Shown here piece by piece: positions 27,541 through 36,982 of a DNA stretch of 64,000 bases. The stretch's first letter is position 1. Each line of letters starts with the position of its first letter. Source of the stretch: Thioclava electrotropha. Its GTDB lineage: Bacteria; Pseudomonadota; Alphaproteobacteria; Rhodobacterales; Rhodobacteraceae. Both the position numbers and the translations under genes were made by a program. The DNA is taken from assembly GCF_002085925.2 (NCBI RefSeq), contig NZ_CP053562.1, positions 3,795,501-3,859,500 of the forward strand, written 5' to 3'. The notes below the pieces were generated by a model. That model was not told where the DNA came from and made no database searches. It worked only from the letters and a program-made list of their open reading frames with translations.

Positions 27541-28086
27541 TCAGTGCCGCGACAGGACGCTGGAAGGCCGCGCGCGCGACAGCGACACCGTCAGCGCAGC
27601 CACGACCAGCGCCTTGATCATGTCACCCGGGATGAAGACTAGCATCAGCGAGGTACTCTCGATCAGGCTCTTGCCGAGCGCCAGCGACAGCCCGACGATC
27701 CCCATCGCGTAGGACAGCACGATCCCGCCAAGGATCGCCCCCACGAAGACCGAGGCACCCAGCGGCACCGAGCGCCACTTCTCGACGACGAAGCCGGTCA
27801 GCCACGCGGCCAGCGGCCAGCTGAACAGGAAGCCGCCCGTCGGACCGAAGAAGACGCCAAGCCCCCCACGACCACCGGCCAGCAGCGGCAGACCCACGGC
27901 TACCAGCAGCAGGAACAGCAGGACCGCGAGCGCACCGCGCTTCGATCCCAGCACGGCGCCGGCCAGCATGATCCCAAGGCTCTGCGCCGTGATCGGCACC
28001 CCGAAGCCCAGCGTGATTTTCGGGATCAGCGCGAGCACTGCAATCAGGGCCGCAAACAGCGCGATCAGCGCGACATTCTTTTCCAT
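27541..28086 (-). CDS. bioY: Biotin transporter S component BioY
   Basis: A 181-residue integral membrane protein with about six helices. PKITLGFGVPITAQSLGIML and GFLFSWPLAAWLTG are typical of BioY, the biotin-binding S component of energy-coupling factor transporters. Start at 28086 (MEKNVALIAL) is chosen because it lies one base after the bioN stop and begins at the first helix. It completes a bioM-bioN-bioY operon read from 29.4 kb leftward. Confidence 0.88.
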   Translation of the reverse strand: MEKNVALIALFAALIAVLALIPKITLGFGVPITAQSLGIMLAGAVLGSKRGALAVLLFLLLVAVGLPLLAGGRGGLGVFFGPTGGFLFSWPLAAWLTGFVVEKWRSVPLGASVFVGAILGGIVLSYAMGIVGLSLALGKSLIESTSLMLVFIPGDMIKALVVAALTVSLSRARPSSVLSRH

Positions 28087-28087
28087 C

Positions 28088-28702
28088 TCAAGTCTCCCTC
28101 TCGGATGTGAGCCCTCCCCGGGCCCGTAGCGCATCGCCGACATGGTCGGCATCGTCAAGCGCAAGAAGCGTGAAGGGCAGCACCAGCCGCCAGCTTGGCC
28201 GCCGGGTGGCCCGGGCGCGCCAGCTCTCGGTGAGGCGCCCCCCTTTGCTGGTCAGCACCGGAACCATACGGATCACCAGCGCGATTGCGATCTCCAGCGC
28301 GGCGGTCGACAGCCCGAAGCGACGCAAAGGCGTCGTCAGCCAGCGCACGACCGCGATCATATCACTCAACCGCGTCGTCATCGACACGAGGTTCGCCAGC
28401 GCCACGGCAGAGATCATCCGCATCACGATCACCGCGCCCTGCACCAGCTCGCCGATCACCGCCTGCCAGATCGCGACGATCACGATGAAGGGCCAGAGCA
28501 GTTTCAGCGCCGCCAGCCCCGCGCGCAGGAAGGCGCGGCCCGGCAGAGCGTAGGCGATCAGGATCGCGGTCACGACGCCCGCAAGGATGAGCGGATTTTC
28601 GATATAGAACAGCCCCACGGTCGCCACGCAGAGCGCTGCGAGCTTCAGACCCGCAGGCCAGTCATGGGCGGCTGTCTTAAGGGGAGAGCTGAGCGATATC
28701 AT
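28088..28702 (-). CDS. bioN: Energy-coupling factor transmembrane protein BioN
   Basis: A 204-residue CbiQ/EcfT family protein with four to five hydrophobic segments. The cytoplasmic coupling region contains ESWRARATRRP, matching the Ala-Arg coupling motifs of EcfT. It overlaps the bioM end by 26 bases and abuts bioY. It connects the ATPase to the BioY subunit. Confidence 0.84.
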   Translation of the reverse strand: MISLSSPLKTAAHDWPAGLKLAALCVATVGLFYIENPLILAGVVTAILIAYALPGRAFLRAGLAALKLLWPFIVIVAIWQAVIGELVQGAVIVMRMISAVALANLVSMTTRLSDMIAVVRWLTTPLRRFGLSTAALEIAIALVIRMVPVLTSKGGRLTESWRARATRRPSWRLVLPFTLLALDDADHVGDALRARGGLTSERET

Positions 28703-29423
28703 CGGCCTCTCCCGCGCGGGTCATCTCTTCGACGTAGACGGGCAGCACCTCGCGCGCCGCGCCATGCATCCGCAGCCGTCCTTGGTCGAGCCAGAGGATT
28801 TCGTCGTAATGCTCCAGCTCGCGCGGGTCATGCGTCACCTGCATCAGCGTCCCGCGATAGAGCGTCAGCGCCCGGCCCAGCTGCGCCTTGGTCGGAATGT
28901 CGAGGCCCGAGAAGGGCTCGTCGAGGATCAGCAGGTTCGGGGCCATCGCGCTCACCGCCATGAGGCACAGAAGCTGCTTCTGGCCTTGGCTGAGCGTCGT
29001 TACATAGGCGTCGCGCCACGCCGCCTTGCCAAACTGCTCCAGGGTGCGATCGGCCGCAGCTTCGGCCTCGGGCTTTTTCATCCCCTGCTGACGCAGCCCG
29101 AAGGAAATCTCCTCGATCACGGTCGGGAAGATAATCTGATGATCGGGGTTCTGGAACAGGATACCGACCTCGCGGAGCGCTGCCTTCCGGTCGGCGGCCA
29201 GATCGTGGCCGTTGATCCGCAGACTGCCCCGGCTCGGCGCGATCAGCCCGGCCATCAGTCGCGACAGGGTGGATTTGCCCGACCCGTTGCGCCCCACCAC
29301 GCCGATGCGCCGCGCGCGGGTCTCCAGCGAAATTCCCTCCAGCACCGGACGACCGTCAAGATCGTGGCCGAGATCGGAGATCGCGATATGGCTCGCGGAG
29401 GTTTGGGTCGCGCCGTCAGACAT
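28677..29423 (-). CDS. bioM: Energy-coupling factor ATPase BioM
   Basis: An ABC ATPase of ~248 residues: Walker A GRNGSGKSTLSRLMAGL, Q-loop LFQNPDHQIIFPTV, signature LSQGQKQLLCL, Walker B LLILDEPFSGLD. The Q-loop form is typical of ECF A-components. Starts at 29423 (MSDGATQ) and 29435 (MTRRMSD) are both possible and neither has a strong ribosome site; the longer frame to 29516 runs through the preceding terminator and is rejected. Confidence 0.84.
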   Translation of the reverse strand: MSDGATQTSASHIAISDLGHDLDGRPVLEGISLETRARRIGVVGRNGSGKSTLSRLMAGLIAPSRGSLRINGHDLAADRKAALREVGILFQNPDHQIIFPTVIEEISFGLRQQGMKKPEAEAAADRTLEQFGKAAWRDAYVTTLSQGQKQLLCLMAVSAMAPNLLILDEPFSGLDIPTKAQLGRALTLYRGTLMQVTHDPRELEHYDEILWLDQGRLRMHGAAREVLPVYVEEMTRAGEADDIAQLSP

Positions 29424-29477
29424 GCGCCGGGTCATATACGCAGACGCGCCGCGTTTCCAGACGCCCTGCACATAGCG

Positions 29478-29510
29478 AAAGGCGCGCGGGGTTTCCCCCG
29501 CGCGCCTTTG
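29478..29510 (-). terminator. Terminator after the BCCT transporter gene
   Basis: A long near-perfect stem (AAAGGCGCGCGGGG / CCCCCGCGCGCCTTT) lies 18 bases downstream of the BCCT stop and before bioM. The T-runs at both ends are short (TTT), so it may act in either direction. Confidence 0.75.
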
Positions 29511-29528
29511 TCTCAAAGCGTGGTCAGC

Positions 29529-31169
29529 TTACCGGGGCTCGGTCCGCAGACCCTTCCAGATCGCCCAACACATCACCAGCAGAACCAGCGTGAAGGGCAG
29601 ACCGGTGGAGATCACCATCGCCTGTAGCGCACTCAGACCGCCGCCGATCAACAGCACGATCGCGACCGCGCCCTCGAAAGTGGCCCAGAACACACGCTGC
29701 GGGACCGGTGCGTCGACCTTGCCGCCTGCGGTGATCGTATCGATCACGAGCGAGCCGGAGTCCGACGAGGTCACGAAGAACACGATGACCAGGACGATCG
29801 CGATGACCGAGGTGATCGAGGCCAGCGGCAGCCCCTCCAGCATCGCGAAGAGCGACAGCGGCGGGTTGTAGCTATCGATGACCTGCGCCTTTACCAGCGA
29901 ACCGGACGGATCCGAGATCACCTGATCGATCGCAACACCACCGAAGACCGCCATCCACAGCACGCAGACGAGCGACGGGATCAGCAGAACGCAGATGATG
30001 AACTCGCGCACGGTACGGCCACGCGACACGCGGGCGATGAACATGCCGACGAAGGGCGACCAGGAAATCCACCACGCCCAGTAGAACGCGGTCCAGCCGT
30101 CGCGATAGCTGTCATCCGTGCGTCCGATTGGGTTCGACAGCGGGATGATGTCTTTCGCATAGGCCAGAAGCCCCTGACCGAAATCGGTGAAGATCATCAG
30201 CGTCGGGCCCGCGAAGAGCACGAAGAGCAACAGCAGCGCCGCGATGCCCATGTTGATCTCCGAGAGCAGCTTCACGCCGCCATCGAGGCCGCGCAGCACC
30301 GAGAACAGCGCAACGCCGGTGATCAGCGTGATCAGGATGACCTGCACCGTCGTGTCGATCGGAACGCCGAACACGTGGTTGAGACCCGCATTCGCCTGCT
30401 GGGCACCGAAGCCGAGCGAGGTCGCAAGGCCGAACAGCGTCGCGAACACCGCGATGATGTCGATGATATGCCCGGTCCAGCCCCAGACCTTCTCACCGAA
30501 GATCGGGTAGAAGGCCGAACGGATCGTCAGCGGCAGACCCTTGTTATAGGAGAACAGCGCCAGCGCGAGCGCCACGACCGCATAGATCGCCCAAGGGTGC
30601 AGACCCCAGTGATAGATCGTCGCGGCGAGGCCCATTTCCTTGGCCCGTGCGACATTCTCCGGGATCAGGTTGCCATCCGCATCGAAGGGCGAAGGCGTGC
30701 CCAGAGGCTGCGAGACCGCCATGTGATAGACCGGCTCGAGCACGCCGAAGAACATCAGGCCGATGCCCATACCGGCCGCGAAAAGCATCGCGAACCACCC
30801 CATATAGGTGAAGTCCGGCTCCGCATCCGTGCCGCCCAGACGCACTGCGCCATAGGGCGAGACGATCAGGGCAAGGCAGAAGATGACGAAGATGTTCGCG
30901 GCGCTCATGAAGAACCAGTCGAAGGTCGAGGTCAGCCACGGGCGCATCGCGCCAAACAGCGAACTCGCCTGCTCCGGCAGAGCCAGCGCATAGAAGACGA
31001 AGGCCACGATGGACAACGCCGAGATCATGAAAACAGGGTTGTGAATGTCGAAACCGAAGGGCCCTACCTGCCCTTCGAGGTTGTCTTGACCGATCTCATA
31101 GTCGGTCTCGATCAGTTGTGTGTCCCCTTCGGGGGCAGGGATGCCCTGAACTTCTTCAGGTTCGGCCAT
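29529..31169 (-). CDS. BCCT family betaine/carnitine/choline transporter
   Basis: A 546-residue secondary transporter with 12 predicted helices. GMGIGLMFFGVLEPVYH is the glycine-rich segment of helix 5, and FYWAWWISWSPFVGMFIARV is the aromatic substrate-binding helix 8 motif. The N-terminal ~45 residues are acidic and the C-terminal tail is very short, unlike osmosensing BetP. It takes up compatible solutes or methylamines driven by Na+ or H+. A universal stress protein gene lies 39 bases upstream, suggesting joint stress-linked expression. Confidence 0.9.
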   Translation of the reverse strand: MAEPEEVQGIPAPEGDTQLIETDYEIGQDNLEGQVGPFGFDIHNPVFMISALSIVAFVFYALALPEQASSLFGAMRPWLTSTFDWFFMSAANIFVIFCLALIVSPYGAVRLGGTDAEPDFTYMGWFAMLFAAGMGIGLMFFGVLEPVYHMAVSQPLGTPSPFDADGNLIPENVARAKEMGLAATIYHWGLHPWAIYAVVALALALFSYNKGLPLTIRSAFYPIFGEKVWGWTGHIIDIIAVFATLFGLATSLGFGAQQANAGLNHVFGVPIDTTVQVILITLITGVALFSVLRGLDGGVKLLSEINMGIAALLLLFVLFAGPTLMIFTDFGQGLLAYAKDIIPLSNPIGRTDDSYRDGWTAFYWAWWISWSPFVGMFIARVSRGRTVREFIICVLLIPSLVCVLWMAVFGGVAIDQVISDPSGSLVKAQVIDSYNPPLSLFAMLEGLPLASITSVIAIVLVIVFFVTSSDSGSLVIDTITAGGKVDAPVPQRVFWATFEGAVAIVLLIGGGLSALQAMVISTGLPFTLVLLVMCWAIWKGLRTEPR

Positions 31170-31208
31170 ATGCCGTCCTCCTGTCCTTATTGGTTATATT
31201 GGTCCGCG

Positions 31209-31625
31209 TTATCCGCGTACGAGAAACACCGACGCATCGCTGTGCGCGGCGAGGTGGCCGCCATGCGACGCAAAGAGATAGTTGGCCGCGTTGGGCACAT
31301 GCGTGGCCATCACCACCAGATCGGCCCCAAGATCATCAGCCGTCTTCAGCAACGTCTTGTCGAGATCAACGGCCGGGTCGGGCACGATGACTGCCTTCGA
31401 CGACCCCTTATGCCCAAACTCGTTGGCATGGCTCTGCGCGAAATCGTCCAGTTTCGCGGCATATTCCTTGGCATTGTGGCCGAATTCGCTCGGCTCTTGG
31501 CTAGTGACACCTATGAAAACAACTTCTGCGTCGTGTTTCGCTGCGATTTCCGAAGCGACTTTCAACGTCTTGCCCATCTTCTCGACATGACGCAGGTCGA
31601 CCGGAACCATGATTTTTTCAAACAT
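31209..31625 (-). CDS. Universal stress protein (UspA family)
   Basis: A 138-residue single-domain UspA protein. It starts EKIMVPVDL; the nucleotide-binding end has LGADLVVMATHVPN, a variant of the G-2x-G-9x-G-S/T motif, so ATP binding is uncertain. The ATG at 31625 is used because homology begins there; the longer frame is not conserved. It precedes the BCCT gene, probably in one transcript. Confidence 0.86.
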   Translation of the reverse strand: MFEKIMVPVDLRHVEKMGKTLKVASEIAAKHDAEVVFIGVTSQEPSEFGHNAKEYAAKLDDFAQSHANEFGHKGSSKAVIVPDPAVDLDKTLLKTADDLGADLVVMATHVPNAANYLFASHGGHLAAHSDASVFLVRG

Positions 31626-31840
31626 ATCGATCCGTCCCTCAGTCTTGAAGCGCAGCACCCTATTGCAGGATGCAACGATATCCAACCAACCCAGTGTGTC
31701 ACATTCGGTTCCGGATTTCGTGAAGAAAAATTAAAGAAATGACATGCCTGCCTCGGGGCCTGCGGCGCGCGGTCACATCGGCGCCGGATTCCGTCCTGCG
31801 CGGACGTATCACTTCCAGTTGGCTCAGGAAGGAGAGAGCG

Positions 31841-32419
31841 ATGCGTTTTCACAGCTCACTTGGAACAAGACTTGGCGCGATAGTCACCGTGATCGCGGTC
31901 GTTTTAGGCACGGCCCTACCCGCACAAGCGGCGCTCACCTCGGCGGAACATAGGGCGGTGCTCGCGGCGCTGGATGACGAGTATCACGCGCAGGCCACCT
32001 ATCGGGCGATCATGGAGAGGTTTGGCGCCGTGCGCCCCTTCTCGAATATCGAGCGGGCCGAGATTTCCCATGCCGCGGCGCTGATCGCTGTGCTGCGGCA
32101 GAACGGGCTACCCGTCCCCGCGAACCCTTATCTGAGTGGGGGGAAGCCTCTAGCCCCGGTGCCGGGCACCTTGGCCGAGGCTTGTGCGCTTGGCGTGCAG
32201 GCGGAGATGGCCAATTCCGGGCTCTATGACGGGCGGCTCCTGCCGGCGGTCACCGGGAATGCGCAGCTTACCCAGATCCTGACGCGCCTGCGCGATGCCT
32301 CTCAGACCAAACACCTGCCCGCCTTCCAGCGCTGCGGCGGCGGTGGGCAGATGCAGGAGCGCGGCATGGGCGGCCAAGGGCGCGGCTATGGCGGCGGCAG
32401 AGGCCCCACTTGGAACTGA
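31841..32419 (+). CDS. Secreted DUF2202 ferritin-like protein
   Basis: A 192-residue protein with a signal peptide (cleavage after PAQA, about residue 29). The mature part fits DUF2202, a four-helix ferritin-like family: LDDEYHAQATYRAIMERFG and FSNIERAEISHAAAL supply the Glu/His residues of a possible metal site. The C-terminal ~25 residues are Gly/Arg-rich (GGQGRGYGGGRGP). Start at 31841 follows AGGAAGGAG. It is an isolated gene convergent with the ribosomal cluster; its function is unknown. Confidence 0.8.
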   Translation: MRFHSSLGTRLGAIVTVIAVVLGTALPAQAALTSAEHRAVLAALDDEYHAQATYRAIMERFGAVRPFSNIERAEISHAAALIAVLRQNGLPVPANPYLSGGKPLAPVPGTLAEACALGVQAEMANSGLYDGRLLPAVTGNAQLTQILTRLRDASQTKHLPAFQRCGGGGQMQERGMGGQGRGYGGGRGPTWN

Positions 32420-32455
32420 AGTGCCCTGCCCCCGAAGGCGAAACCCACGAATGCA

Positions 32456-32491
32456 AAACGCCCCGGCCTTTCGGTCGGGGCGTTTCGTTAT
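32456..32491. terminator. Bidirectional terminator between DUF2202 gene and the spc ribosomal block
   Basis: The stem AACGCCCCGGCC / GGTCGGGGCGTT with a TTTC loop is flanked by AAAA on the left (TTTT on the minus strand) and TTCGTTATT on the right. It ends the minus-strand ribosomal transcript after rpmD and the plus-strand DUF2202 transcript. Confidence 0.82.
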
Positions 32492-32509
32492 TCAGACGAA
32501 CCGGTCGGC

Positions 32510-32695
32510 TCAGCCGCGCTCTTCGACGATTTCGACGAGGTGCGGAATCTTCGCGACCATACCGCGCACGGCCGGGGTATCTTCCAGCTCACGGGTACGG
32601 TTCATCTTGTCCAGACCCAGACCTTTCAGCGTGGCACGCTGGATGGCGGGGCGACGGATCGGCGAACCGATCTGCTTGACGACGATGGTAGCCAT
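32510..32695 (-). CDS. rpmD: 50S ribosomal protein L30
   Basis: 61 residues, a full-length L30 ([20 protein letters not shown], then [20 protein letters not shown]). It closes the spc block 12 bases after rpsE. The usual following genes (rplO, secY) are not next: a terminator and an opposing gene follow, so rplO lies elsewhere. Confidence 0.95.
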   Translation of the reverse strand: MATIVVKQIGSPIRRPAIQRATLKGLGLDKMNRTRELEDTPAVRGMVAKIPHLVEIVEERG

Positions 32696-32707
32696 TGATC
32701 GCTCTCC

Positions 32708-33277
32708 TTACGCTTCCGTGGCTTCGGCAGTTGCCTCAGCCTCGGGCTTCTTGAGGATGTCGGCCACTTTCTTGCCGCGGCGCGCAGCCACCTGACGGGG
32801 GCTTGCTTCGCGGGTCAGACCGTTCAGCGTGGCACGGATCATGTTGTAGGGGTTCTGGGTGCCGGTCGATTTCGACACGACGTCCTTCACGCCCAGCATC
32901 TCGAACACGGCACGCATCGGACCACCGGCGATGATCCCGGTACCTTCCGGTGCGGTGCGCATCACGACCTTACCAGCGCCGTGACGGCCCTCGATGTCGT
33001 GGTGCAGCGTGCGGCCATCGCGCAGCGGGACGCGGATCAGGTTGCGCTTCGCTTGCTCGGTGGCTTTGCGGATCGCTTCCGGAACCTCTTTGGCCTTGCC
33101 TTTGCCGAAGCCGACACGGCCACGCTGGTCGCCGACGACCACGAGGGCTGCGAAGCCAAAGCGCTTACCACCCTTCACGGTTTTCGACACGCGGTTGATC
33201 GCGACGAGGCGATCGGCGAATTCCGGGTTTTCGTCGCGGTCGTCGCGGCGGCCCCGGCGGTTGTCACGTTCTGCCAT
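32708..33277 (-). CDS. rpsE: 30S ribosomal protein S5
   Basis: 189 residues. The dsRBD-like N-domain carries [20 protein letters not shown] and the C-domain [20 protein letters not shown]. The Arg/Asp-rich N-terminal ~25 residues and the Ala/Glu-rich C-terminus are extensions relative to E. coli (167). The start at 33277 ([11 protein letters not shown]) is used; upstream codons are not conserved. Confidence 0.95.
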   Translation of the reverse strand: MAERDNRRGRRDDRDENPEFADRLVAINRVSKTVKGGKRFGFAALVVVGDQRGRVGFGKGKAKEVPEAIRKATEQAKRNLIRVPLRDGRTLHHDIEGRHGAGKVVMRTAPEGTGIIAGGPMRAVFEMLGVKDVVSKSTGTQNPYNMIRATLNGLTREASPRQVAARRGKKVADILKKPEAEATAEATEA

Positions 33278-33391
33278 GAGGCATTCCTTCTCGTGATGGC
33301 GTGGTCTCACGCCGTTTGTCTCAATCCAGGTGCCTCACCCCGAAGGGCGCGGCCCGGATCATCGGGGGGACGCGAACGTCCCCCACCAGTC

Positions 33392-33751
33392 TTAGAACTT
33401 CAGACCGCCTTCGCGGGCTGCGTCGGCGAGCGCCTTGATCTTCCCGTGGAACAGGAAGCCACCGCGGTCGAAGTAGCAGGTTTCGACACCGGCCTTCTTC
33501 GCACGCTCGGCGATCGCGGCGCCAACTTTGGCTGCCGCTTCGACGTTGTTCTTGCCGACCACACCGAGATCTTTCTCGAGCGTGGAAGCGGCGGCCAGAG
33601 TGCGACCGTTGACGTCGTCGATCAGCTGAACGCTGATGTTCTTCGACGAACGATGCACCGAAAGACGGGCGCGACCAGCGGCCATCTTGCGAAGCTTGTT
33701 CCGGACGCGCAGGCGGCGCTTGAGGAACAGATCCCGTTTGCTGTTTGCCAT
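33392..33751 (-). CDS. rplR: 50S ribosomal protein L18
   Basis: 119 residues, full length. Basic N-terminus followed by [17 protein letters not shown] and the C-terminal [20 protein letters not shown]. It binds 5S rRNA with L5. It is separated from rpsE by 114 bases, longer than other gaps in the block, with no clear hairpin seen. Confidence 0.95.
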   Translation of the reverse strand: MANSKRDLFLKRRLRVRNKLRKMAAGRARLSVHRSSKNISVQLIDDVNGRTLAAASTLEKDLGVVGKNNVEAAAKVGAAIAERAKKAGVETCYFDRGGFLFHGKIKALADAAREGGLKF

Positions 33752-33762
33752 TTTCGCGTTCC

Positions 33763-34296
33763 TTACTTCTTCTTACCTTCTTTGCGGAAGATATACTCAC
33801 CCTTGTAGCGGATGCCCTTGCCCTTATAGGGCTCGGGAGCACGCCATTCGCGGATATTTGCCGCGACCTGGCCCACCTGCTGCTGGTCAGAACCTTCCAC
33901 AACGATCTCGGTCTGCTTCGGAGCGGTGACAGTCACGCCCTCCGGAACCTCGAAGTTGACTTCGTGCGAATAACCGAGCGACAGCTTCAGGACGTTGCCC
34001 TGCATCTGCGCGCGATAACCAACACCCTGGATCTCCAGCTCCTTCTTGAAGCCTTCGGTCACGCCCTGGACGAGGTTCGCGACCTGCGAGCGGGTCATAC
34101 CCCACTGCTGGCGCGCGCGCTTCGACTGGCCACGCGGGGTGACGGTGACGGCGTTGTCCTCGACAGCGAGGGTCACGTCGTCGGTCGCGGTGAAGGTACG
34201 GGTGCCTTTCGGCCCCTTCACTTCGATGGTCTGGCCCGACAGCTGCGCAGAAACGCCGCTGGGAAGCTCGACCGGTTTCTTACCAATACGAGACAT
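33763..34296 (-). CDS. rplF: 50S ribosomal protein L6
   Basis: 177 residues. [15 protein letters not shown] at the start and the C-terminal [23 protein letters not shown] are diagnostic. The start at 34296 is chosen because L6 begins with this motif; the frame upstream overlaps rpsH. Confidence 0.96.
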   Translation of the reverse strand: MSRIGKKPVELPSGVSAQLSGQTIEVKGPKGTRTFTATDDVTLAVEDNAVTVTPRGQSKRARQQWGMTRSQVANLVQGVTEGFKKELEIQGVGYRAQMQGNVLKLSLGYSHEVNFEVPEGVTVTAPKQTEIVVEGSDQQQVGQVAANIREWRAPEPYKGKGIRYKGEYIFRKEGKKK

Positions 34297-34306
34297 TGAG
34301 CCCTCC

Positions 34307-34705
34307 TTAGAACACGGTGCAGAGCACTTCGCCGCCAACATTGGCGGATCGTGCGTTTGCATCCGACATCACGCCCTTCGAGGTCGAGACGATCGAGACG
34401 CCGAGGCCCTGACGGACCGACGGAACGTCTTTCGCGGCCATGTACACGCGGCGACCGGGGGTCGAGACGCGCTGCAGCTCGCGGATGACCGGGGTGCCCT
34501 CGTAGTACTTGAGGCTGATTTCCAGCTCCGGATGGCCGGCAGCAGACGTCGCCTGCTCGTAACCACGGATGTAGCCTTCGTCAGCCAGCACGTCGAGAAC
34601 CCAAGCGCGGAGCTTGGAGGCCGGGGTGCGGACGGTGGATTTGCCACGCAGTTGTGCGTTGCGGATGCGGGTCAGCATATCGCCGAGAGGATCGTTCACA
34701 GACAT
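34307..34705 (-). CDS. rpsH: 30S ribosomal protein S8
   Basis: 132 residues. [14 protein letters not shown] at the N-terminus and [22 protein letters not shown] at the C-terminus (ending in the typical EVLCTVF). In many bacteria S8 represses the spc operon by binding its mRNA; the target would be near rplE here (known for E. coli, not shown here). Confidence 0.96.
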   Translation of the reverse strand: MSVNDPLGDMLTRIRNAQLRGKSTVRTPASKLRAWVLDVLADEGYIRGYEQATSAAGHPELEISLKYYEGTPVIRELQRVSTPGRRVYMAAKDVPSVRQGLGVSIVSTSKGVMSDANARSANVGGEVLCTVF

Positions 34706-34715
34706 GTCGCCCTCC

Positions 34716-35021
34716 TTACCAGCTCGACTTCACCATGCCGGGGATCTGACCGTAGGAGGCCAGGTCACGCAGCATGATCCGCGAGAGTTTGAGCTTACGG
34801 TAGTAAGCGTGGGGACGACCCGTGAGCTGGCAACGATTGTGCAGCCGGACCGCCGACGAGTTGCGCGGGAGTTCCGCGAGTTTCAGCGACGCCTTGAAGC
34901 GCTCTTCCATCGGGCGCTCCTGGTCGTTGATGATTTCCTTGAGCGCGGCCCGCTTGTCAGCGTACTTGTTCACAAGACGCTGGCGCTTCGCTTCGCGCGC
35001 AACCATGGATTTCTTAGCCAT
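34716..35021 (-). CDS. rpsN: 30S ribosomal protein S14 (zinc-free type)
   Basis: 101 residues. [20 protein letters not shown] and the C-terminal [20 protein letters not shown] identify S14. The four-Cys zinc motif of the short form is absent, so this is the long C-minus form. Confidence 0.96.
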   Translation of the reverse strand: MAKKSMVAREAKRQRLVNKYADKRAALKEIINDQERPMEERFKASLKLAELPRNSSAVRLHNRCQLTGRPHAYYRKLKLSRIMLRDLASYGQIPGMVKSSW

Positions 35022-35040
35022 AAGTTTCGTTCCTCCGCGA

Positions 35041-35598
35041 TCAGGCGTTGAAGGGCATGTTGAAATGCTTCAACAGCGCCTTCGCTTCGGCATCCACGTC
35101 AGACGTGGTCACCATGATGATGTCCATACCCAGAACCTCATCGACCTTATCGAAGTCGATCTCGGGGAACACGATGTGTTCCTTGAGGCCCATTGCGAAG
35201 TTGCCACGACCGTCGAAGGACGGCTTCACGCCGCGGAAGTCGCGAACGCGCGGCATAGCAACGTTGATCAGGCGATCGAGGAATTCGTACATCCGGTCAC
35301 CGCGCAGGGTCACTTTCGTACCCAGCGGCATCTCTTCCCGGACGCGGAAGCCAGCGATCGACTTCTTCGCCTTGGTCATCACGGCCTTCTGACCAGCGAT
35401 GAGCGAGAGCTCTTCGGCGGCCTGCTTGACCTTCTTGGTGTCTTTCACGGCTTCGCCGACGCCCATGTTCAGCACGATCTTGTCGAGCTTCGGGATCATC
35501 ATGTCGTTCTTGTAGCCGAACTCTTCTTTCAGCGCCGCCTTGATGGTGTCGCGGTAAAGAGCGCGAAGACGCGGAGTGTAGGTTGCTTGATCGAGCAT
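35041..35598 (-). CDS. rplE: 50S ribosomal protein L5
   Basis: 185 residues. [20 protein letters not shown] and [20 protein letters not shown] are hallmark L5 segments. It contacts 5S rRNA. Its first base is shared with the last base of the rplX stop (TAATG-type junction), implying coupled translation. Confidence 0.96.
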   Translation of the reverse strand: MLDQATYTPRLRALYRDTIKAALKEEFGYKNDMMIPKLDKIVLNMGVGEAVKDTKKVKQAAEELSLIAGQKAVMTKAKKSIAGFRVREEMPLGTKVTLRGDRMYEFLDRLINVAMPRVRDFRGVKPSFDGRGNFAMGLKEHIVFPEIDFDKVDEVLGMDIIMVTTSDVDAEAKALLKHFNMPFNA

Positions 35599-35903
35599 CA
35601 GATCGCATCCCCCGTGGTCTTGGCGAAACGCACCTTCTTGCCGTCTTCCTCGCGGAAGCCGACGCGGGTGGCTTTGCCGTTTGCGTCCATCAGAGCCAGG
35701 TTCGACAGGTCGATCGGCATAGCCTTGGGCTGGCGACCGCCTTGGTTGGACTGGGTCTGACGCTGGTGGCGGATCGCAACGTTCACGCCGTCGACGACAG
35801 CTTTGCCGGCTTTCGGGTCGACAGAGGTGATCTCACCCTGCTTGCCCTTGTCCTTGCCAGCGAGAACGACGACCTTATCGCCTTTGCGGAGCTTAGCAGC
35901 CAT
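35598..35903 (-). CDS. rplX: 50S ribosomal protein L24
   Basis: 101 residues. The KOW domain is near the N-terminus ([20 protein letters not shown]), followed by [20 protein letters not shown]. It shares one base with both rplN and rplE. Confidence 0.96.
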   Translation of the reverse strand: MAAKLRKGDKVVVLAGKDKGKQGEITSVDPKAGKAVVDGVNVAIRHQRQTQSNQGGRQPKAMPIDLSNLALMDANGKATRVGFREEDGKKVRFAKTTGDAI

Positions 35904-36271
35904 TACAGCACCTCCGGAGCAAGCGAGATGATCTTCATGAAGTTCTTCGCACGCAGCTCACGCACGACCGGCCCGAAGATACGGGTGCCGACCGGCTCGC
36001 CCGCGTTGTTCAGGATGACGGCGGCGTTGCGGTCGAAACGGATGGCGGTGCCATCGTCGCGACGAACTTCTTTGGCGGTGCGCACGACGACGGCCTTACG
36101 GACGTCACCTTTCTTCACGCGGCCGCGCGGGATCGCTTCCTTGACCGACACCACAATGATGTCGCCCACGGATGCGTAACGGCGGTGCGAGCCGCCGAGG
36201 ACCTTGATGCACTGAACCCGGCGAGCGCCGGAGTTGTCAGCAACATCCAGATTGGTCTGCATCTGGATCAT
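35903..36271 (-). CDS. rplN: 50S ribosomal protein L14
   Basis: 122 residues. [19 protein letters not shown] and the C-terminal [19 protein letters not shown] are diagnostic. It is 76 bases from rpsQ; no promoter was recognised in that gap. Confidence 0.96.
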   Translation of the reverse strand: MIQMQTNLDVADNSGARRVQCIKVLGGSHRRYASVGDIIVVSVKEAIPRGRVKKGDVRKAVVVRTAKEVRRDDGTAIRFDRNAAVILNNAGEPVGTRIFGPVVRELRAKNFMKIISLAPEVL

Positions 36272-36347
36272 GGGGTTACTCCCGACCTTTGGGGACGCCT
36301 ATGCAGTAAGGGCCCCAGGGTTTCGAATACTGACGGATGGCCCCGGC

Positions 36348-36581
36348 TTACGCCGAAACCACAACCCGCCAGCGCTTGGTCTTCGAGACGGGCGCGCACT
36401 CTTCGATGCGAACAATGTCACCGGTCTTGAACTGGTTTTCCGCGTCATGGGCGCGGTATTTCTTGGACTTCCGGATCGTCTTCTTGAGAACCGGATGCGT
36501 GAAGCGGCGCTCGACCGAAACGGTTACGGTCTGGTCGTTTTTGTCCGACGTCACGGTACCTTGCAGGATGCGTTTGGGCAT
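36348..36581 (-). CDS. rpsQ: 30S ribosomal protein S17
   Basis: 77 residues. [20 protein letters not shown] and [18 protein letters not shown] identify S17, a primary 16S rRNA binder. It follows rpmC by 12 bases. Confidence 0.96.
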   Translation of the reverse strand: MPKRILQGTVTSDKNDQTVTVSVERRFTHPVLKKTIRKSKKYRAHDAENQFKTGDIVRIEECAPVSKTKRWRVVVSA

Positions 36582-36593
36582 AGGAAGCTCTCC

Positions 36594-36794
36594 TTACTTC
36601 GCGGCTTCAGCGGCTTTTTGGTTCAGCACGGTTTTGATACGTGCAACGTCCCGACGAACGGTGCGCATGCGCGCGGTGTTCTCGAGTTGGTTCGTGGCCT
36701 GCTGAAAGCGGAGGTTGAAGGCTTCTTTCTTCAGCGAGACGAGCTGATCACGCAGCTCATCAGGCGTCTTCGCCTTGAGTTCTTGGGCGTTCAT
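36594..36794 (-). CDS. rpmC: 50S ribosomal protein L29
   Basis: 66 residues. [20 protein letters not shown] and [20 protein letters not shown] are L29. It is the first gene of this transcript; rplP, its usual upstream neighbour, is 1.5 kb away behind two opposing genes. A predicted promoter (36884-36912) and a leader hairpin (36812-36850) precede it. Confidence 0.96.
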   Translation of the reverse strand: MNAQELKAKTPDELRDQLVSLKKEAFNLRFQQATNQLENTARMRTVRRDVARIKTVLNQKAAEAAK

Positions 36795-36811
36795 CCCGGG
36801 TCCTTTCTTGG

Positions 36812-36850
36812 CATCAGAGGGCCCCTCGCGGGTGACCCTGCTTTCTGATG
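36812..36850 (-). promoter_or_regulatory. Leader hairpin upstream of rpmC
   Basis: Outer stem CATCAGA / TCTGATG (7 bp, perfect) encloses a GC-rich inner part with GGG/CCC pairing. It ends 17 bases before the rpmC start codon, just upstream of the ribosome-binding region. It might be a regulatory site for a ribosomal protein or only an mRNA-stabilising structure. Confidence 0.45.
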
Positions 36851-36883
36851 GGTTATGTCGGTCCTGATTTCAGGAACTTGGGG

Positions 36884-36912
36884 CCAATATCAGAGCGAAT
36901 CGAATATGGCAA
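36884..36912 (-). promoter_or_regulatory. Predicted promoter of the rpmC-to-rpmD block
   Basis: On the minus strand TTGCCA (36912-36907) and TATTGG (36889-36884) are 17 bases apart, about 90 bases before rpmC. It would restart transcription after the break in the S10-spc cluster. Confidence 0.55.
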
Positions 36913-36982
36913 GGATTGTTTGGCCTTCGGGCCGCTTTGGCGTAACAGGGGGATAAATCCACGCCCAGTTGCGAGAGCCCTA

